This document shows, in pieces, positions 8,524-17,068 of a stretch of 43,478 bases of DNA. Under the pieces are notes generated by a model. The model worked only from the letters and a program-made list of their open reading frames with translations. It ran no database searches and had not been told where the DNA came from. The position numbers were made by a program, and so were the translations under genes. The stretch comes from Oscillospiraceae bacterium. Its GTDB lineage: Bacteria > Bacillota > Clostridia > Oscillospirales > Ruminococcaceae. Where the stretch lies: contig JAKSPK010000016.1 of NCBI GenBank assembly GCA_024404875.1, positions 1-43,478 of the forward strand. Direction: 5' to 3'. Each line of letters begins with the position of its first letter. Positions within the stretch are counted from its first letter, which is position 1.

Positions 8524-8552
8524 ATTTTAATATAGTTTGCAAAAAAATGCAA
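8524..8552 (-). promoter_or_regulatory. Promoter of the phosphodiester glycosidase operon
   Basis: TTGCAT and TAAAAT are separated by 17 bases, about 65 bases upstream of the start codon. Confidence 0.5.
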
Positions 8553-8640
8553 GAGCTTCAAACAAAAAATGACATCTTTCTCATAGCACGGACATCCGGA
8601 CATCATTTTTTGTTCGACATGAACAATCTGCCGGTTCTGC

Positions 8641-8678
8641 AAAAAACGGAACGCAGAATGCTCTGCGTTCCGTTTTTC
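8641..8678 (-). terminator. Terminator of cdaA-cdaR
   Basis: A 15-bp perfect stem (AAAAACGGAACGCAG/CTGCGTTCCGTTTTT, 6-base loop) lies just after the cdaR stop and separates it from the next operon. Confidence 0.9.
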
Positions 8679-8685
8679 AAGACTG

Positions 8686-10101
8686 TTATGTGTTTGAAAC
8701 GGAGACCTGAATGCTGACAGTGGATTCAGGGCTCACCCAGACGCCGCTGACCGTCTCCGGCAGCTTGATTGTCAGGCGCTGTGAATAGACGCCCTCGGTC
8801 GAGATCGAGATATTGACAAGATTGACAGAGCTCTTGATATTTTCCTCATCAACCTTGTCCAGCTCCTCCTGCGTACCAATGAGCGTTACGAGCGTATTGC
8901 CGCCGGGCGATTCAAGCGCGTAATTATAGCGCTGATTCGGATTGATGAGCAGGATGTCGCTGTTCTTGATCCAGAGCCGCTTCGTTCCAAGATCGCTGCT
9001 GTCGAGCGTGATATTAACAAAGTCGATATGCGAGCTGTCCGAGAAGCCCTCCGGCATAATGACGGGAACCTTGACCGATTCATTCAGAGTAAGCTGCGAA
9101 AGTGCCAGCGATTCGATCGTCCATGTTTCGAGCGCATCCAGTGTCGCCTTGTTATCCGGATCGGTTGTCTCGATCGTGATCCTGAGATTATTGTCTCCGT
9201 ATCCCGGCAGCGTATACACATCATTTGCATTGATGCGGATGCGCTTCATGATCGTTTCGGTGTCGAAACCGGTGGGCGGATTGGCAATATTGATCGTGAC
9301 CGGCAGCTCCTTCGTGTAGAAGACCGGGATGCGGACGGAATAGCGCGTTGTCTGCAGGCTGAACGGAGAAGCATCGACTTCATTGCCGTCGCTGTCCTTG
9401 AGTGTATAATTGGTGCAGTCCGAGAAGGTCTTGGTCTGTGTCAGATCTTCAGAGTTGACGATATTGACACAAAGGTGGTCGATCTGCGTGAGCCGTCTGC
9501 TGGGGCCGTAGATCTGCACAGTTGCCGGTTCAAAGGAGATATCGCTTTCGTTGATGCGTGTTTCCTCATCGCGGATCAGGAACGGGTAGGATGCCTCATT
9601 AACCGGGAAGGAACGCCATTCATAGCGGTCCATATCTACGGTTACGCTGCTGGTGGAGAGCTTGAAATTTGTCAGCTCCTCACCGCTGACGGTACGCAGC
9701 TTGATCGGGAGTGTCTGTGTGCCGATGGTTGCCGCTACGGTGCTGTTAAAATCCACATATGCGACCACGTCGGAGGATTTCAGTGCGCCGTACATGGAGC
9801 GCGAACCGGAGACAGTGCCGTCGACGGTCATGTTTTCGAGTGTATCCTGTGATTCCGGCGTCAGGTTGAGATTGTAGCTTGCCGCACGGGAATTCGTGAT
9901 ATCAAAGATCAGCGGGATGCTGTTAAGCTGAACGGTATATTCCTGCATGACATTTGCAGCGATATAGGTCCAGAGCAGCAATGCGAATAAAAAGGAGGCG
10001 ATCAGCGTGATGATATCAATGCGGCTGAGTTTGTGCGGTTTGGGAAGATGCATGGCCGCGACGCGCTTTTGAATTGCGGAGAGCGTCTTTCTGTCAGGCA
10101 C
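8686..10101 (-). CDS. cdaR: YbbR-domain protein, CdaA regulator
   Basis: The 471-residue protein starts at a GTG at 10101; AAAGGAGGA, embedded in the last codons of cdaA, sits 9-10 bases upstream, and only 3 bases separate the genes. One N-terminal transmembrane helix (about 32-50, LIASFLFALLLWTYIAANV) anchors an exterior part made of several YbbR repeats (about 55-470), each a beta-rich module with segments such as PVTINI and VQIYGPSRRL. CdaR proteins bind and modulate the membrane diadenylate cyclase CdaA. The order cdaA-cdaR matches other Firmicutes, but the usual third gene glmM is not here; a terminator follows instead. Confidence 0.92.
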   Translation of the reverse strand: MPDRKTLSAIQKRVAAMHLPKPHKLSRIDIITLIASFLFALLLWTYIAANVMQEYTVQLNSIPLIFDITNSRAASYNLNLTPESQDTLENMTVDGTVSGSRSMYGALKSSDVVAYVDFNSTVAATIGTQTLPIKLRTVSGEELTNFKLSTSSVTVDMDRYEWRSFPVNEASYPFLIRDEETRINESDISFEPATVQIYGPSRRLTQIDHLCVNIVNSEDLTQTKTFSDCTNYTLKDSDGNEVDASPFSLQTTRYSVRIPVFYTKELPVTINIANPPTGFDTETIMKRIRINANDVYTLPGYGDNNLRITIETTDPDNKATLDALETWTIESLALSQLTLNESVKVPVIMPEGFSDSSHIDFVNITLDSSDLGTKRLWIKNSDILLINPNQRYNYALESPGGNTLVTLIGTQEELDKVDEENIKSSVNLVNISISTEGVYSQRLTIKLPETVSGVWVSPESTVSIQVSVSNT

Positions 10102-10104
10102 AGA

Positions 10105-11106
10105 TCATTCCTCCTTTCCGCTGTCCGTCTGGGAGGCGGACTGTGCATTCGGCTTTGCGGGAATCTCACCGGACTGCTGCACTTCTTTTACTGCATCGCC
10201 GGATTCCTCCGGGAGCTGCGGCTGGCCGGAATGCTTTTTCCGAAAGAATGCGGGCAGCCTGATGGTCTTGGCACGCCACGAATCCTTCTCCTGCGGAATC
10301 AGCGCGGAAGTGAGCATTTTTGCGAGAGATTTTTTGGTATAGTTGCGGGTGAGGATGCCGTCTTCTGCAACGGAGATCTGACCTGTCTCCTCCGAGACGA
10401 CGATGACGATCGCATCGGAGTTTTCGCTCATGCCGATTGCAGCGCGGTGCCGCGATCCGAGATGCTTGTCGATCAGCTCCTCCTTCTGCGGCTTCGGCAG
10501 GAAGCAGGCGGCTGCCCAGATAATGCCGTCGCGCATGATGACAGCGCCGTCATGCAGCGGGGTCTTATTGTAAAAGATATTGCCGAAAAGCTCGGTGCTG
10601 GGGAGTGCCTTCATGACGGTGCCGTTGAGGATCTGCTCACCGAGCTTGGTGCCGCGCTCGATGACGATGAGTGCACCGGTTGCGGTGCGCGAGAGCTGTT
10701 CGACGGAATCGCAGATGATCGGGATGGCAGCATGCCATTGATTGATGACATCATCGCTCTCGCCGAGTGCGAGCTTTGAGAGCTTGGCTGTTGTTGTTCC
10801 AAAGCGTTCCAGAACTCGGCGCAGCTCCGGCTGAAAGAGGACAATGATCGCGATGACACCGACATTGAGCGCTTTGACGGAGATCCAGTTGATGACACGA
10901 AGCTTCAAGAAGTAGCTGATGAAGTAAGCTGCAACGATTACGACTATGCCGCGCATGAGCTGACCTGCCCGTGTTTCGCGGATAAACTTGAGGACGATAT
11001 AGATCAGATAGGTCAGGATGGCGATATCGAGAAAATCGGACAGACTGATCGAATTTACGACATTATACAGGGAATTCCACCAGTTTTCCAGTATATCATG
11101 AAACAA
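10105..11106 (-). CDS. cdaA: Diadenylate cyclase CdaA
   Basis: CdaA makes cyclic di-AMP from two ATP, a signal for potassium, osmotic and cell-wall balance. Three N-terminal transmembrane helices (about 25-95, ending in FQPELRR) precede the DAC domain with DGA (186-188) and SRHRAA (218-223), the ATP-binding motifs. The C-terminal 60 residues are polar and probably disordered. I favour the TTG at 11106, since AAAGGAG lies 7 bases before it; the GTG at 11115 overlaps that same site and is less likely. First gene of the cdaA-cdaR operon. Confidence 0.95.
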   Translation of the reverse strand: MFHDILENWWNSLYNVVNSISLSDFLDIAILTYLIYIVLKFIRETRAGQLMRGIVVIVAAYFISYFLKLRVINWISVKALNVGVIAIIVLFQPELRRVLERFGTTTAKLSKLALGESDDVINQWHAAIPIICDSVEQLSRTATGALIVIERGTKLGEQILNGTVMKALPSTELFGNIFYNKTPLHDGAVIMRDGIIWAAACFLPKPQKEELIDKHLGSRHRAAIGMSENSDAIVIVVSEETGQISVAEDGILTRNYTKKSLAKMLTSALIPQEKDSWRAKTIRLPAFFRKKHSGQPQLPEESGDAVKEVQQSGEIPAKPNAQSASQTDSGKEE

Positions 11107-11166
11107 ACAGGTCACTCCTTTCTGCGGCGGCGGCCGCTGATTTCCGGCACTATCCTATTCTAATTT

Positions 11167-11195
11167 AGTATAACACATTTCTCAGATGATTGCAA
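11167..11195 (-). promoter_or_regulatory. cdaA promoter
   Basis: TTGCAA and TATACT are 17 bases apart, about 60 bases upstream of the cdaA start. Confidence 0.7.
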
Positions 11196-11275
11196 CACTT
11201 TTCCGAAATTTTTTCAGGCTGTCAGTGCCTGATATTTTGCGAAATCCGCATTTGCGTATGCATTCACCGAGACAC

Positions 11276-11362
11276 AAAAAAGCTGCTGTCCGCCGCCTCT
11301 GCCTCATGGCTGCCCACGCAATACGGGTGGGCAGCCGGATGGCAGAAGCTGCAGACAGCAGC
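11276..11362 (-). terminator. Long structured terminator of the coiled-coil gene
   Basis: On the minus strand a three-part stem (GCTGCTGTC/GACAGCAGC outside, then CTGCC/GGCAG, then a perfect 10-bp GGCTGCCCAC/GTGGGCAGCC) ends in TTTTTT. At 80 nucleotides it is much longer than a normal terminator. Confidence 0.75.
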
Positions 11363-11417
11363 GTGTCATTTTGCAAATGAATCGGGGCGCTTTGCCGTTT
11401 CACAGATTGGAGAACGG

Positions 11418-11879
11418 CTACCACATGGTTTCGGATTCGTCGTCTTCTTCGTAGCGGGATTCTGTCATATCCCAGAGAAAACGCTGAACCTCCTCCTTGA
11501 GCTTTATACCGCGGTTGCGCGTTTCTGCGGAGAGAACATTCATATCCTCATATACATTGTCCATGTCGCGGGAGAGGACATTGACATTCTCTTGCAGCTC
11601 GGCGGCCTGCGCATTCAGTGCAGTCGTATTTGTTTCCAGCGCTTCGATGCGTCCAGAAAGCATATTTGCCTGTTCCTGCAGTTTTGCGGCTTCGGCGATC
11701 AGGGATTCCTGCTTTTCCAAAACGGCGCGCTGCTCTTTATGCAGTGCTTCAAATGCCGCAATCGTTTTATGCAGCAGTGCTGTGGTCTGTTCCTGCTGCA
11801 CGGATAGCTTTCCGATCTGCTTTTCCAGTTCTTCGGTCTGTGTTTCCAGCTCTGAGAGCCGCAGAGCTTCTACATCCAC
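11418..11879 (-). CDS. Coiled-coil protein of unknown function
   Basis: The 153-residue protein starts at the GTG at 11879, 9 bases after AGGAGG; the longer frame upstream to 11939 lacks a site. Nearly the whole chain (about 5-130) is heptad-patterned helix rich in Glu, Gln, Leu and Ala, followed by an acidic end (EEDDESETMW). It has no signal peptide or membrane segment, so it is probably cytoplasmic. Its own consensus promoter overlaps the end of the sigma-like gene upstream, and a long hairpin ends its transcript. Coiled-coil composition prevents assignment to a family. Confidence 0.75.
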   Translation of the reverse strand: MDVEALRLSELETQTEELEKQIGKLSVQQEQTTALLHKTIAAFEALHKEQRAVLEKQESLIAEAAKLQEQANMLSGRIEALETNTTALNAQAAELQENVNVLSRDMDNVYEDMNVLSAETRNRGIKLKEEVQRFLWDMTESRYEEDDESETMW

Positions 11880-11963
11880 GCTCCGATGCCTCCTGTCTGC
11901 ATGAATATAGCAACATCGCCAAAGCCCGTCCGGCGGCACGGTTGATTACGATATTGCCTTTTC

Positions 11964-11992
11964 ATTATACTCCGATTTACAGAAGATGTCAA
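11964..11992 (-). promoter_or_regulatory. Promoter of the coiled-coil gene
   Basis: Perfect consensus TTGACA and TATAAT 17 bases apart, overlapping the stop codon of the upstream sigma-like gene. The leader is about 75 bases long. Confidence 0.85.
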
Positions 11993-12315
11993 GTGAGAAA
12001 ATACAAGAGAATATGCCGCAGCTTTTTCTTGGCGCCCGTCATGGATCTGTGTACCGTCGAGATCGCAACACCGTATCGTGCGGCGATCTCGCGCAGCCGC
12101 ATTCCATCCTGATAGCAGCAGCGCAGATATTTCCGCTGAATCGGCGTCAGCTCATGCTCCCATGCCATTCGGAACGCCCGGAGCAGGATCTGATGCTGGT
12201 CCGGCTCTGTACCGCGGATGGCCTGTTCGGTCTCCTCCGTCAGCAGCCGGAGCATCTGCTTATCAAAATCAAGTGTATATTCGCTGACGCGCGTTCTCCT
12301 CGGTTTTCTGTTCAT
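11989..12315 (-). CDS. Sigma-70 region-4-like DNA-binding protein
   Basis: The 108-residue protein has a C-terminal helix-turn-helix of the sigma region 4 type (LTPIQRKYLRC at 57-67, then LREIAARYGVAISTVHRSM, 74-92). Region 2, needed to contact the -10 box, is absent, so it is not a complete sigma factor. Proteins of this size act in phages and elements as late-gene activators (ArpU/RinA-like), which is one possible role. Its ATG overlaps the stop of the preceding gene (ATGA), indicating coupled translation. The pair shares a promoter with a LexA-type box. Confidence 0.85.
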   Translation of the reverse strand: MNRKPRRTRVSEYTLDFDKQMLRLLTEETEQAIRGTEPDQHQILLRAFRMAWEHELTPIQRKYLRCCYQDGMRLREIAARYGVAISTVHRSMTGAKKKLRHILLYFLT

Positions 12316-12584
12316 TGCACCTCCCGTTCTGCGTAGACACGCAATGCACGCATGACCTCCGCAAGCTCATAGTATTCCGTTCGGAGCAGCGCGATGCGCT
12401 CCTCCAGCTCTTTCTGCTTTTTTGCAGACATCAAGGTTCCCTGCTTCCGTTCTGCTGATGTGCGGAGCTCAAGCATAAGTGCCGATTGGTGCAGGCGGAG
12501 CCTTTCCGCAGTTGTTTGATAGCTGCGGAGCATCGCGGTGTAGGGCTTTGTCTGCACCCAGTTTTCGCGGCTGTTCTGATTCAT
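12312..12584 (-). CDS. Small helical protein co-transcribed with the sigma-like gene
   Basis: The start is the ATG at 12584, 9 bases after AGGAGG, giving 90 residues; the in-frame extension to 12608 precedes the ribosome binding site. The chain is charged and largely helical, with a heptad-like segment (about 47-85, KQKELEERIALLRTEYYELAE). It has no membrane segment. I do not recognise a family. It is the first gene of a two-gene unit controlled by a consensus promoter with a LexA/SOS box. Confidence 0.75.
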   Translation of the reverse strand: MNQNSRENWVQTKPYTAMLRSYQTTAERLRLHQSALMLELRTSAERKQGTLMSAKKQKELEERIALLRTEYYELAEVMRALRVYAEREVQ

Positions 12585-12619
12585 ACTAACATACCTCCTG
12601 TCTTGCATGAAAAGATAAA

Positions 12620-12631
12620 GAACAAATGTTC
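12620..12631 (-). promoter_or_regulatory. LexA (DinR) SOS box
   Basis: GAACATTTGTTC on the minus strand fits the Gram-positive SOS operator GAAC-N4-GTTC exactly and is extended by one symmetrical base pair (A...T) on each side. It starts 7 bases downstream of the -10 hexamer, over the likely transcription start, where a repressor would block initiation. Confidence 0.75.
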
Positions 12632-12638
12632 TGCTTTC

Positions 12639-12667
12639 ATTGTAACAGATAATTGCAGATCTGTCAA
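12639..12667 (-). promoter_or_regulatory. Promoter of the small helical protein/sigma-like operon
   Basis: TTGACA and TACAAT are separated by 17 bases; the SOS box follows immediately downstream. Confidence 0.85.
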
Positions 12668-12864
12668 GCGCAATTTTTGATGATGCGCAGGTTTGTGCAC
12701 ATCATCAGCGGAAAGTCCGCTTCTCCGGCCGGCTGTATGAAATCAAATATGCATATTCTCACAAACAAGAAACATGAAACACATGCATTTATATACCGAA
12801 TTACCAAATCGAAACAAAATCGCAATTTTTGAAGAATCCCTCATCAAGTTCGCAAAAATCAACC
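12668..12864. other. Intergenic region with two hairpins, between divergent promoters
   Basis: This stretch separates the SOS-box promoter (leftward) from the xylanase promoter (rightward). It holds TGATGATG-c-GCA/TGC-a-CATCATCA (12678-12707) and GCGGA/TCCGC (12708-12720), neither followed by a T-run. The rest is AT-rich. No gene seen. Confidence 0.5.
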
Positions 12865-12893
12865 TAGACATTCAAAAGCATTTGTGATAAGAT
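12865..12893 (+). promoter_or_regulatory. Promoter of the GH11-GH10 xylanase gene
   Basis: TAGACA and TAAGAT are 17 bases apart, about 80 bases upstream of the ATG; GGAGGGG precedes the start codon. Confidence 0.65.
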
Positions 12894-12974
12894 GAAAGTG
12901 CAGTGGGGATGTTCAGCCCGGCTGTACGGAAGAAGCATCTTATATTTACAGAAAGCATGGAGGGGTAGGTAAAC

Positions 12975-15662
12975 ATGAAGAAAGCAAGGTTTTTCGGTTT
13001 GTGTATGGCCGCTGTGATGAGTATTACAGCGATGCCAACGGCAGTCAGCGCAGCCAATGTCGGCGATAAGCTCACGGTTGAGAGCGGCAGACGCACGCAG
13101 GAGAGAGGCAACTGCGACGGCTACAGCTACGAGGTCTGGATCGACAACACCGGCGGAAGCGGCTCGATGACGCTCGGAACCGGCGGTGCATTCAAGACAG
13201 AATGGAGCGCCACCATGAGCAGAGGAAACTTCCTTGCCCGCCGCGGCATGGCTTACGATACCGGCAAGAAGGCAACCAGCTATGACACGATTGTCCTGAA
13301 CTATGATGCCGAATACACCGCGAGCAGCCAGGGCAATTCCAGACTGTGCGTTTATGGTTGGTACAGAGATCCGCTCGTTGAGTATTACATCATCGAGGAC
13401 TGGAAGAACTGGTGTCCGTCAAAAGACACTGCGAACAAGAAGGACAGCAAGATCGTCACGATCGACGGCGCACAGTATGAAATCTTCTGGATGTATCATT
13501 CCGGCCCGGACATCAACGGCGGCAACTCCACATTCAAGCAGTACTACAGCGTCCGCCAGAATACCAGAACATCCGGTTCGATCACGGTCACAGATCACTT
13601 TAAGGCATGGGAAAATGCCGGCTGGGGCATCGGCAGTCTCTATGAGATCGCACTGAATGTGGAAGGCTGGGAGAGCAGCGGTTCCGCGAATGTTTCCAAG
13701 CTTACTATGACCAACACCCCGATCACGAATCCCGGCACGGATCCCGATCCGCAGCCGACGCAGGATGATGTCAAGTATACGGCTCCGACCGGCAGCGGCA
13801 GCGGCATTTCGGATGACTTCGAGGGCAGCGGCACTGACTGGACGACCAGAGGCGACGGCTTGAAGTACGGCTTCACCGATGCACTGGCTCACGGCGGCAA
13901 GCAGTCTCTGTATGTTACCGGCAGAACCGACTACTGGAACGGCTTCAGCGCCTCCGGCTCTGAGCTGAAGGCCGGCGGCTCCTACAGCATCGAGGCTTAT
14001 ACCGCATACAAGAACGATAACGCTTCCTCAAAGGATTTCACGCTTGGCGTGCAGTACAATGTCGGTGCTGATACCACCTATGACAACCTCGTTACCGAGT
14101 CCGCTTCCAGCGGCAAGTGGGCGAAGCTCGCTTCCGATTTCACGATTCCGTCCGGTGCAACGGATATTCAGCTTTATGTCCAGTGCGGCAAGGAAAATGA
14201 GTCCGGTCTTGTTCCGTTCTTCCTCGACGATGTGAAGCTGACCGCAAAGTCTTCCTCGTCCGAACCGGATCCCGATGAGCCGGACGACCCGACACCGGGA
14301 CCGTCCACCGGCTCCGGCCACCAGAATAATGATTATACCTATGATGCAAACGGAGACGGCTTCAAGGACAAGATGGGCCCGTACTTCCGTCTGGGTACCT
14401 GCGTCAATCAGTGGGATATCACAAAGCCTGATGTTCAGGCGTTCATCAAGAAGAATTTCAATTCCATCACCTGCGAAAACGAACTCAAGCCGTCCGAGAT
14501 CTGCGATCAGAGCAATTCCCACGATGATAACATTGCGATCAACCTCAGCAAGGCTGCTCCGATCCTCAAGTTCTGTGAAGAAAACGGCATCGGAATGCGC
14601 GGTCACACATTCGTTTGGTACTCCCAGACTCCGGAATGGATCTTCAAGGAAAACTTCAATAACAACGGCGCGTATGTTTCTCCGGATCGCATGAACAAGC
14701 GTCTTGAGAGCATGATCAAGAATACCTTTGAAGCAATCAAGAAGCAGTATCCGAACCTGAAGCTCTATGCTTATGATGTCTGCAACGAGCTGTTCGTCAA
14801 CAACGGCGGCGGTATGCGTCCGGCAGGCAGCCCGCAGAACGGCGGTTCCTACTGGGTTCAGTGCTACGGCGATGACAGCTTCGTCATCAACGCATTCAAG
14901 TACGCAAGACAGTATGCACCGGAAGGCTGCAAGCTCTACCTGAACGATTACAACGAATACATTGAAGCAAAGCGCGATGACCTCTACAACATGGCGAAGA
15001 AAATCATGGCAGCAGGCGACTACATCGACGGTATCGGTATGCAGTCTCACCTCGCAGCAAACTATCCGAGCGCTTCTCTCTACAAGCAGGCAGTTGAAAA
15101 GTTCATCTCCCTCGGCCTCGATGTTCAGATCACCGAGCTTGACATCACCCAGCATAATGATCCGACCGCTCAGGCTCAGCTTTATCAGGATGTCTTCAAG
15201 ATTGCTATGACCAACGCTGACAAGATCTCCGCTTTGACGCTGTGGGGCTGGTGCGACAGCGCAAGCTGGCGCAAGAACGAGGACGGCGGTTCTCCGCTTC
15301 CGTTCGACTCCGACAAGAACCCGAAGTCCTACTACAGCAATATCATCGGTCTGACCGATACCATCAAGGCTCCGGTTCAGGAAGTCGAGGAAACTACCAC
15401 GACAACCGAGGCCACCACGACAACAACGACAACCACTACGACGAAGACGGATAAAGCGACACTCCTCGGTGATGTTGACTGCAACGGCGATGTTGATGTT
15501 TCGGATGTTGTTCTGCTCGCAAGACTGCTCGTTGAGGACGGCGATGCGGTCGTTACCGAGACCGGTAAGCTCAATGCAGATGCGAACCATAACGGCAAGC
15601 CCGATATGGAAGACGGCACTCTGATTCTTCAGCACATCGCAAAGATCAAGGTGTTCAGCTGA
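12975..15662 (+). CDS. Bifunctional xylanase: GH11, CBM22, GH10, dockerin
   Basis: The 895-residue secreted enzyme has a signal peptide (1-26), a GH11 endo-xylanase domain (about 27-250; nucleophile Glu136 in DPLVEYYI, acid/base Glu230 in LNVEGW), a CBM22-like module (about 275-425), an acidic Pro linker, a GH10 endo-xylanase domain (about 455-800; acid/base Glu605 in DVCNEL, nucleophile Glu721 in ITELDI), a poly-Thr linker (about 807-824) and a C-terminal dockerin (about 829-893; GDVDCNGDVDVSDV and NADANHNGKPDMED). Two xylanase folds with different subsite needs in one chain should degrade decorated xylan efficiently, and the dockerin would attach it to a cellulosome. This architecture resembles R. 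flavefaciens xylanases. Confidence 0.97.
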   Translation: MKKARFFGLCMAAVMSITAMPTAVSAANVGDKLTVESGRRTQERGNCDGYSYEVWIDNTGGSGSMTLGTGGAFKTEWSATMSRGNFLARRGMAYDTGKKATSYDTIVLNYDAEYTASSQGNSRLCVYGWYRDPLVEYYIIEDWKNWCPSKDTANKKDSKIVTIDGAQYEIFWMYHSGPDINGGNSTFKQYYSVRQNTRTSGSITVTDHFKAWENAGWGIGSLYEIALNVEGWESSGSANVSKLTMTNTPITNPGTDPDPQPTQDDVKYTAPTGSGSGISDDFEGSGTDWTTRGDGLKYGFTDALAHGGKQSLYVTGRTDYWNGFSASGSELKAGGSYSIEAYTAYKNDNASSKDFTLGVQYNVGADTTYDNLVTESASSGKWAKLASDFTIPSGATDIQLYVQCGKENESGLVPFFLDDVKLTAKSSSSEPDPDEPDDPTPGPSTGSGHQNNDYTYDANGDGFKDKMGPYFRLGTCVNQWDITKPDVQAFIKKNFNSITCENELKPSEICDQSNSHDDNIAINLSKAAPILKFCEENGIGMRGHTFVWYSQTPEWIFKENFNNNGAYVSPDRMNKRLESMIKNTFEAIKKQYPNLKLYAYDVCNELFVNNGGGMRPAGSPQNGGSYWVQCYGDDSFVINAFKYARQYAPEGCKLYLNDYNEYIEAKRDDLYNMAKKIMAAGDYIDGIGMQSHLAANYPSASLYKQAVEKFISLGLDVQITELDITQHNDPTAQAQLYQDVFKIAMTNADKISALTLWGWCDSASWRKNEDGGSPLPFDSDKNPKSYYSNIIGLTDTIKAPVQEVEETTTTTEATTTTTTTTTTKTDKATLLGDVDCNGDVDVSDVVLLARLLVEDGDAVVTETGKLNADANHNGKPDMEDGTLILQHIAKIKVFS

Positions 15663-15717
15663 TGATCAGCATGGTGTTCTGATACAGCAGATTCACATTA
15701 TTGTTCAAGTATGATAA

Positions 15718-15769
15718 GCATACAGATCGGGGCACAGCCAAACGGCTGTGCCCCGATTGCTGTGTATGC
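15718..15769. terminator. Long hairpin after the xylanase gene
   Basis: A perfect 14-bp stem ATCGGGGCACAGCC/GGCTGTGCCCCGAT with AAAC loop is extended outward by GCATA/TATGC and CAG/CTG. There is no T-run after it on the plus strand, so termination is likely but not certain. Confidence 0.6.
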
Positions 15770-15771
15770 AG

Positions 15772-15816
15772 AAAAAGAAATCCCCGCAGTCACAAAACGA
15801 ATGACTGCGGGGATTT
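15772..15816 (-). terminator. Terminator of the methyltransferase operon
   Basis: On the minus strand a 15-bp stem (AAATCCCCGCAGTCA paired with its complement, 9-base loop) ends in TTTCTTTTTC. Confidence 0.85.
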
Positions 15817-15919
15817 GTGCAGATCGGATTGGTTCAGATTTGGGGGCATTCGTTAGACAGCTGTTGTCCGGAATTGCTTCCAAACCCTGCGGGTTATGAA
15901 CGGCAGGGGATTTTGCTGT

Positions 15920-17056
15920 TCACGAGTCAGCTGCATTTTCCCAATACTGATAAAGCCGGCATTGCATCATGCCGTTGTAGAGTTTCCGCGTTTTCCGTGC
16001 TTTACGCCCAAATGCCTTTTCAAATTCCGCATCCTGTGTGATGATGCTGCACGGAATCTGCCGGTCGAACACCTTGCCCATGACACGGTAGAGTGCCCGT
16101 GCCTGCTCTGTGTCAAGCATCCGTTCGCCGTAAGGCGGATTACAGACGATATTTTGTCCGGCTTCTGCGCGGAATTCTCTGATATCCCGCTGCGTGACCG
16201 TGATGCGGTCGGAAACGCCGGCCTTCTTTGCGTTTGCGAGCGTTAGCGCAACGGCCTCCGGGTCGCTGTCAAAGCCGAACGCATGGAACTGCACATTCCG
16301 GTCGATGCGTTCCCGTGCATCGGCGCGCGCCTGACGGAATGCATCCGCCGGCATCTGTGACCATTGTTCGCAGATGTATTTCCGGTACAATCCCGGTGCA
16401 ATGTGCATCGCCCGCCGCGCACCCTCGATCAGAAATGTGCCGCTGCCGCAGAACGGATCGCAAAGCTGCGTATCGCTCCGGACATGAGACAGATCTAAAA
16501 TGCCGGCTGCCAGCGTTTCACGGATCGGCGCAATGACCGACTGCTGCCGCCAGCCGCGCTTATAGAGCGGAATGCCGGTTGTGTCGAGATAAAGCGTGCA
16601 GACATCGTTCCGGATTGCAAACTGTATCGTATGCACCGGCCCGGTCTCCGGGAGTGATTCTGTGCGGTAGGCTTTTTGCAGCCGCTTCGCTGCGGCTTTT
16701 TTGACGATCGCCTGACAGGCGGGAACACTGTGCAGCGCTGAATTCAGCGAGCTGCCCTTAACAATAAATGCATCCTCTGCACCGATGAATTCCTCCAGCG
16801 GTGCCTGCATGACACCATCAAACAGCGGATCAAATGCCGTTTTGCCCTTTTGTGCGCCGACCGGAAAGCTGCCCAGCTCAATGAGGACACGCTCTGCCGC
16901 TGTCAGCGCGATATTCGCCGCAGCGATTTCCGGCCAGCCTCCGTCAAAGGAAACTCTGCCGTCCGCCGCTTTGATATTCGGTACGCTCAGGCGCACCAGT
17001 TCAAATTTCAATACACTTTCCAGCCCGAAATGGCAGGGACAGGTGATTCGATACAT
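15920..17056 (-). CDS. THUMP-domain class I RNA methyltransferase (RlmL N-terminal/YpsC type)
   Basis: The 378-residue protein has an N-terminal ferredoxin-like and THUMP region (about 1-160) and a SAM-binding domain with DPFCGSGT (200-207) and NPPYGER (306-312), the latter typical of N-methyltransferases acting on guanine. The family methylates 23S rRNA (m2G2445 in E. coli RlmL). The ATG at 17056 has GGAG 7 bases before it and lies 12 bases after the upstream gene, so it is the last gene of the operon that begins with the penicillin-binding protein. Confidence 0.93.
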   Translation of the reverse strand: MYRITCPCHFGLESVLKFELVRLSVPNIKAADGRVSFDGGWPEIAAANIALTAAERVLIELGSFPVGAQKGKTAFDPLFDGVMQAPLEEFIGAEDAFIVKGSSLNSALHSVPACQAIVKKAAAKRLQKAYRTESLPETGPVHTIQFAIRNDVCTLYLDTTGIPLYKRGWRQQSVIAPIRETLAAGILDLSHVRSDTQLCDPFCGSGTFLIEGARRAMHIAPGLYRKYICEQWSQMPADAFRQARADARERIDRNVQFHAFGFDSDPEAVALTLANAKKAGVSDRITVTQRDIREFRAEAGQNIVCNPPYGERMLDTEQARALYRVMGKVFDRQIPCSIITQDAEFEKAFGRKARKTRKLYNGMMQCRLYQYWENAADS

Positions 17057-17068
17057 AGCTTGCTCCGA

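Noticed and set aside
8560-8640. Inverted repeat AAAAAATGA...TCATTTTTT and repeated GGACAT
   Set aside because: Low-complexity arms with a 30-base loop; no regulatory role can be supported.
15377-15454. Short tandem ACC/ACG/ACA codon repeats
   Set aside because: They encode the poly-Thr linker of the xylanase and are not a CRISPR or mobile repeat.
14028-15635. Long antisense frame (535 codons) opposite the GH10/dockerin part of the xylanase
   Set aside because: It mirrors a gene with all catalytic motifs and biased codons; its translation has no recognisable domain or ribosome binding site.
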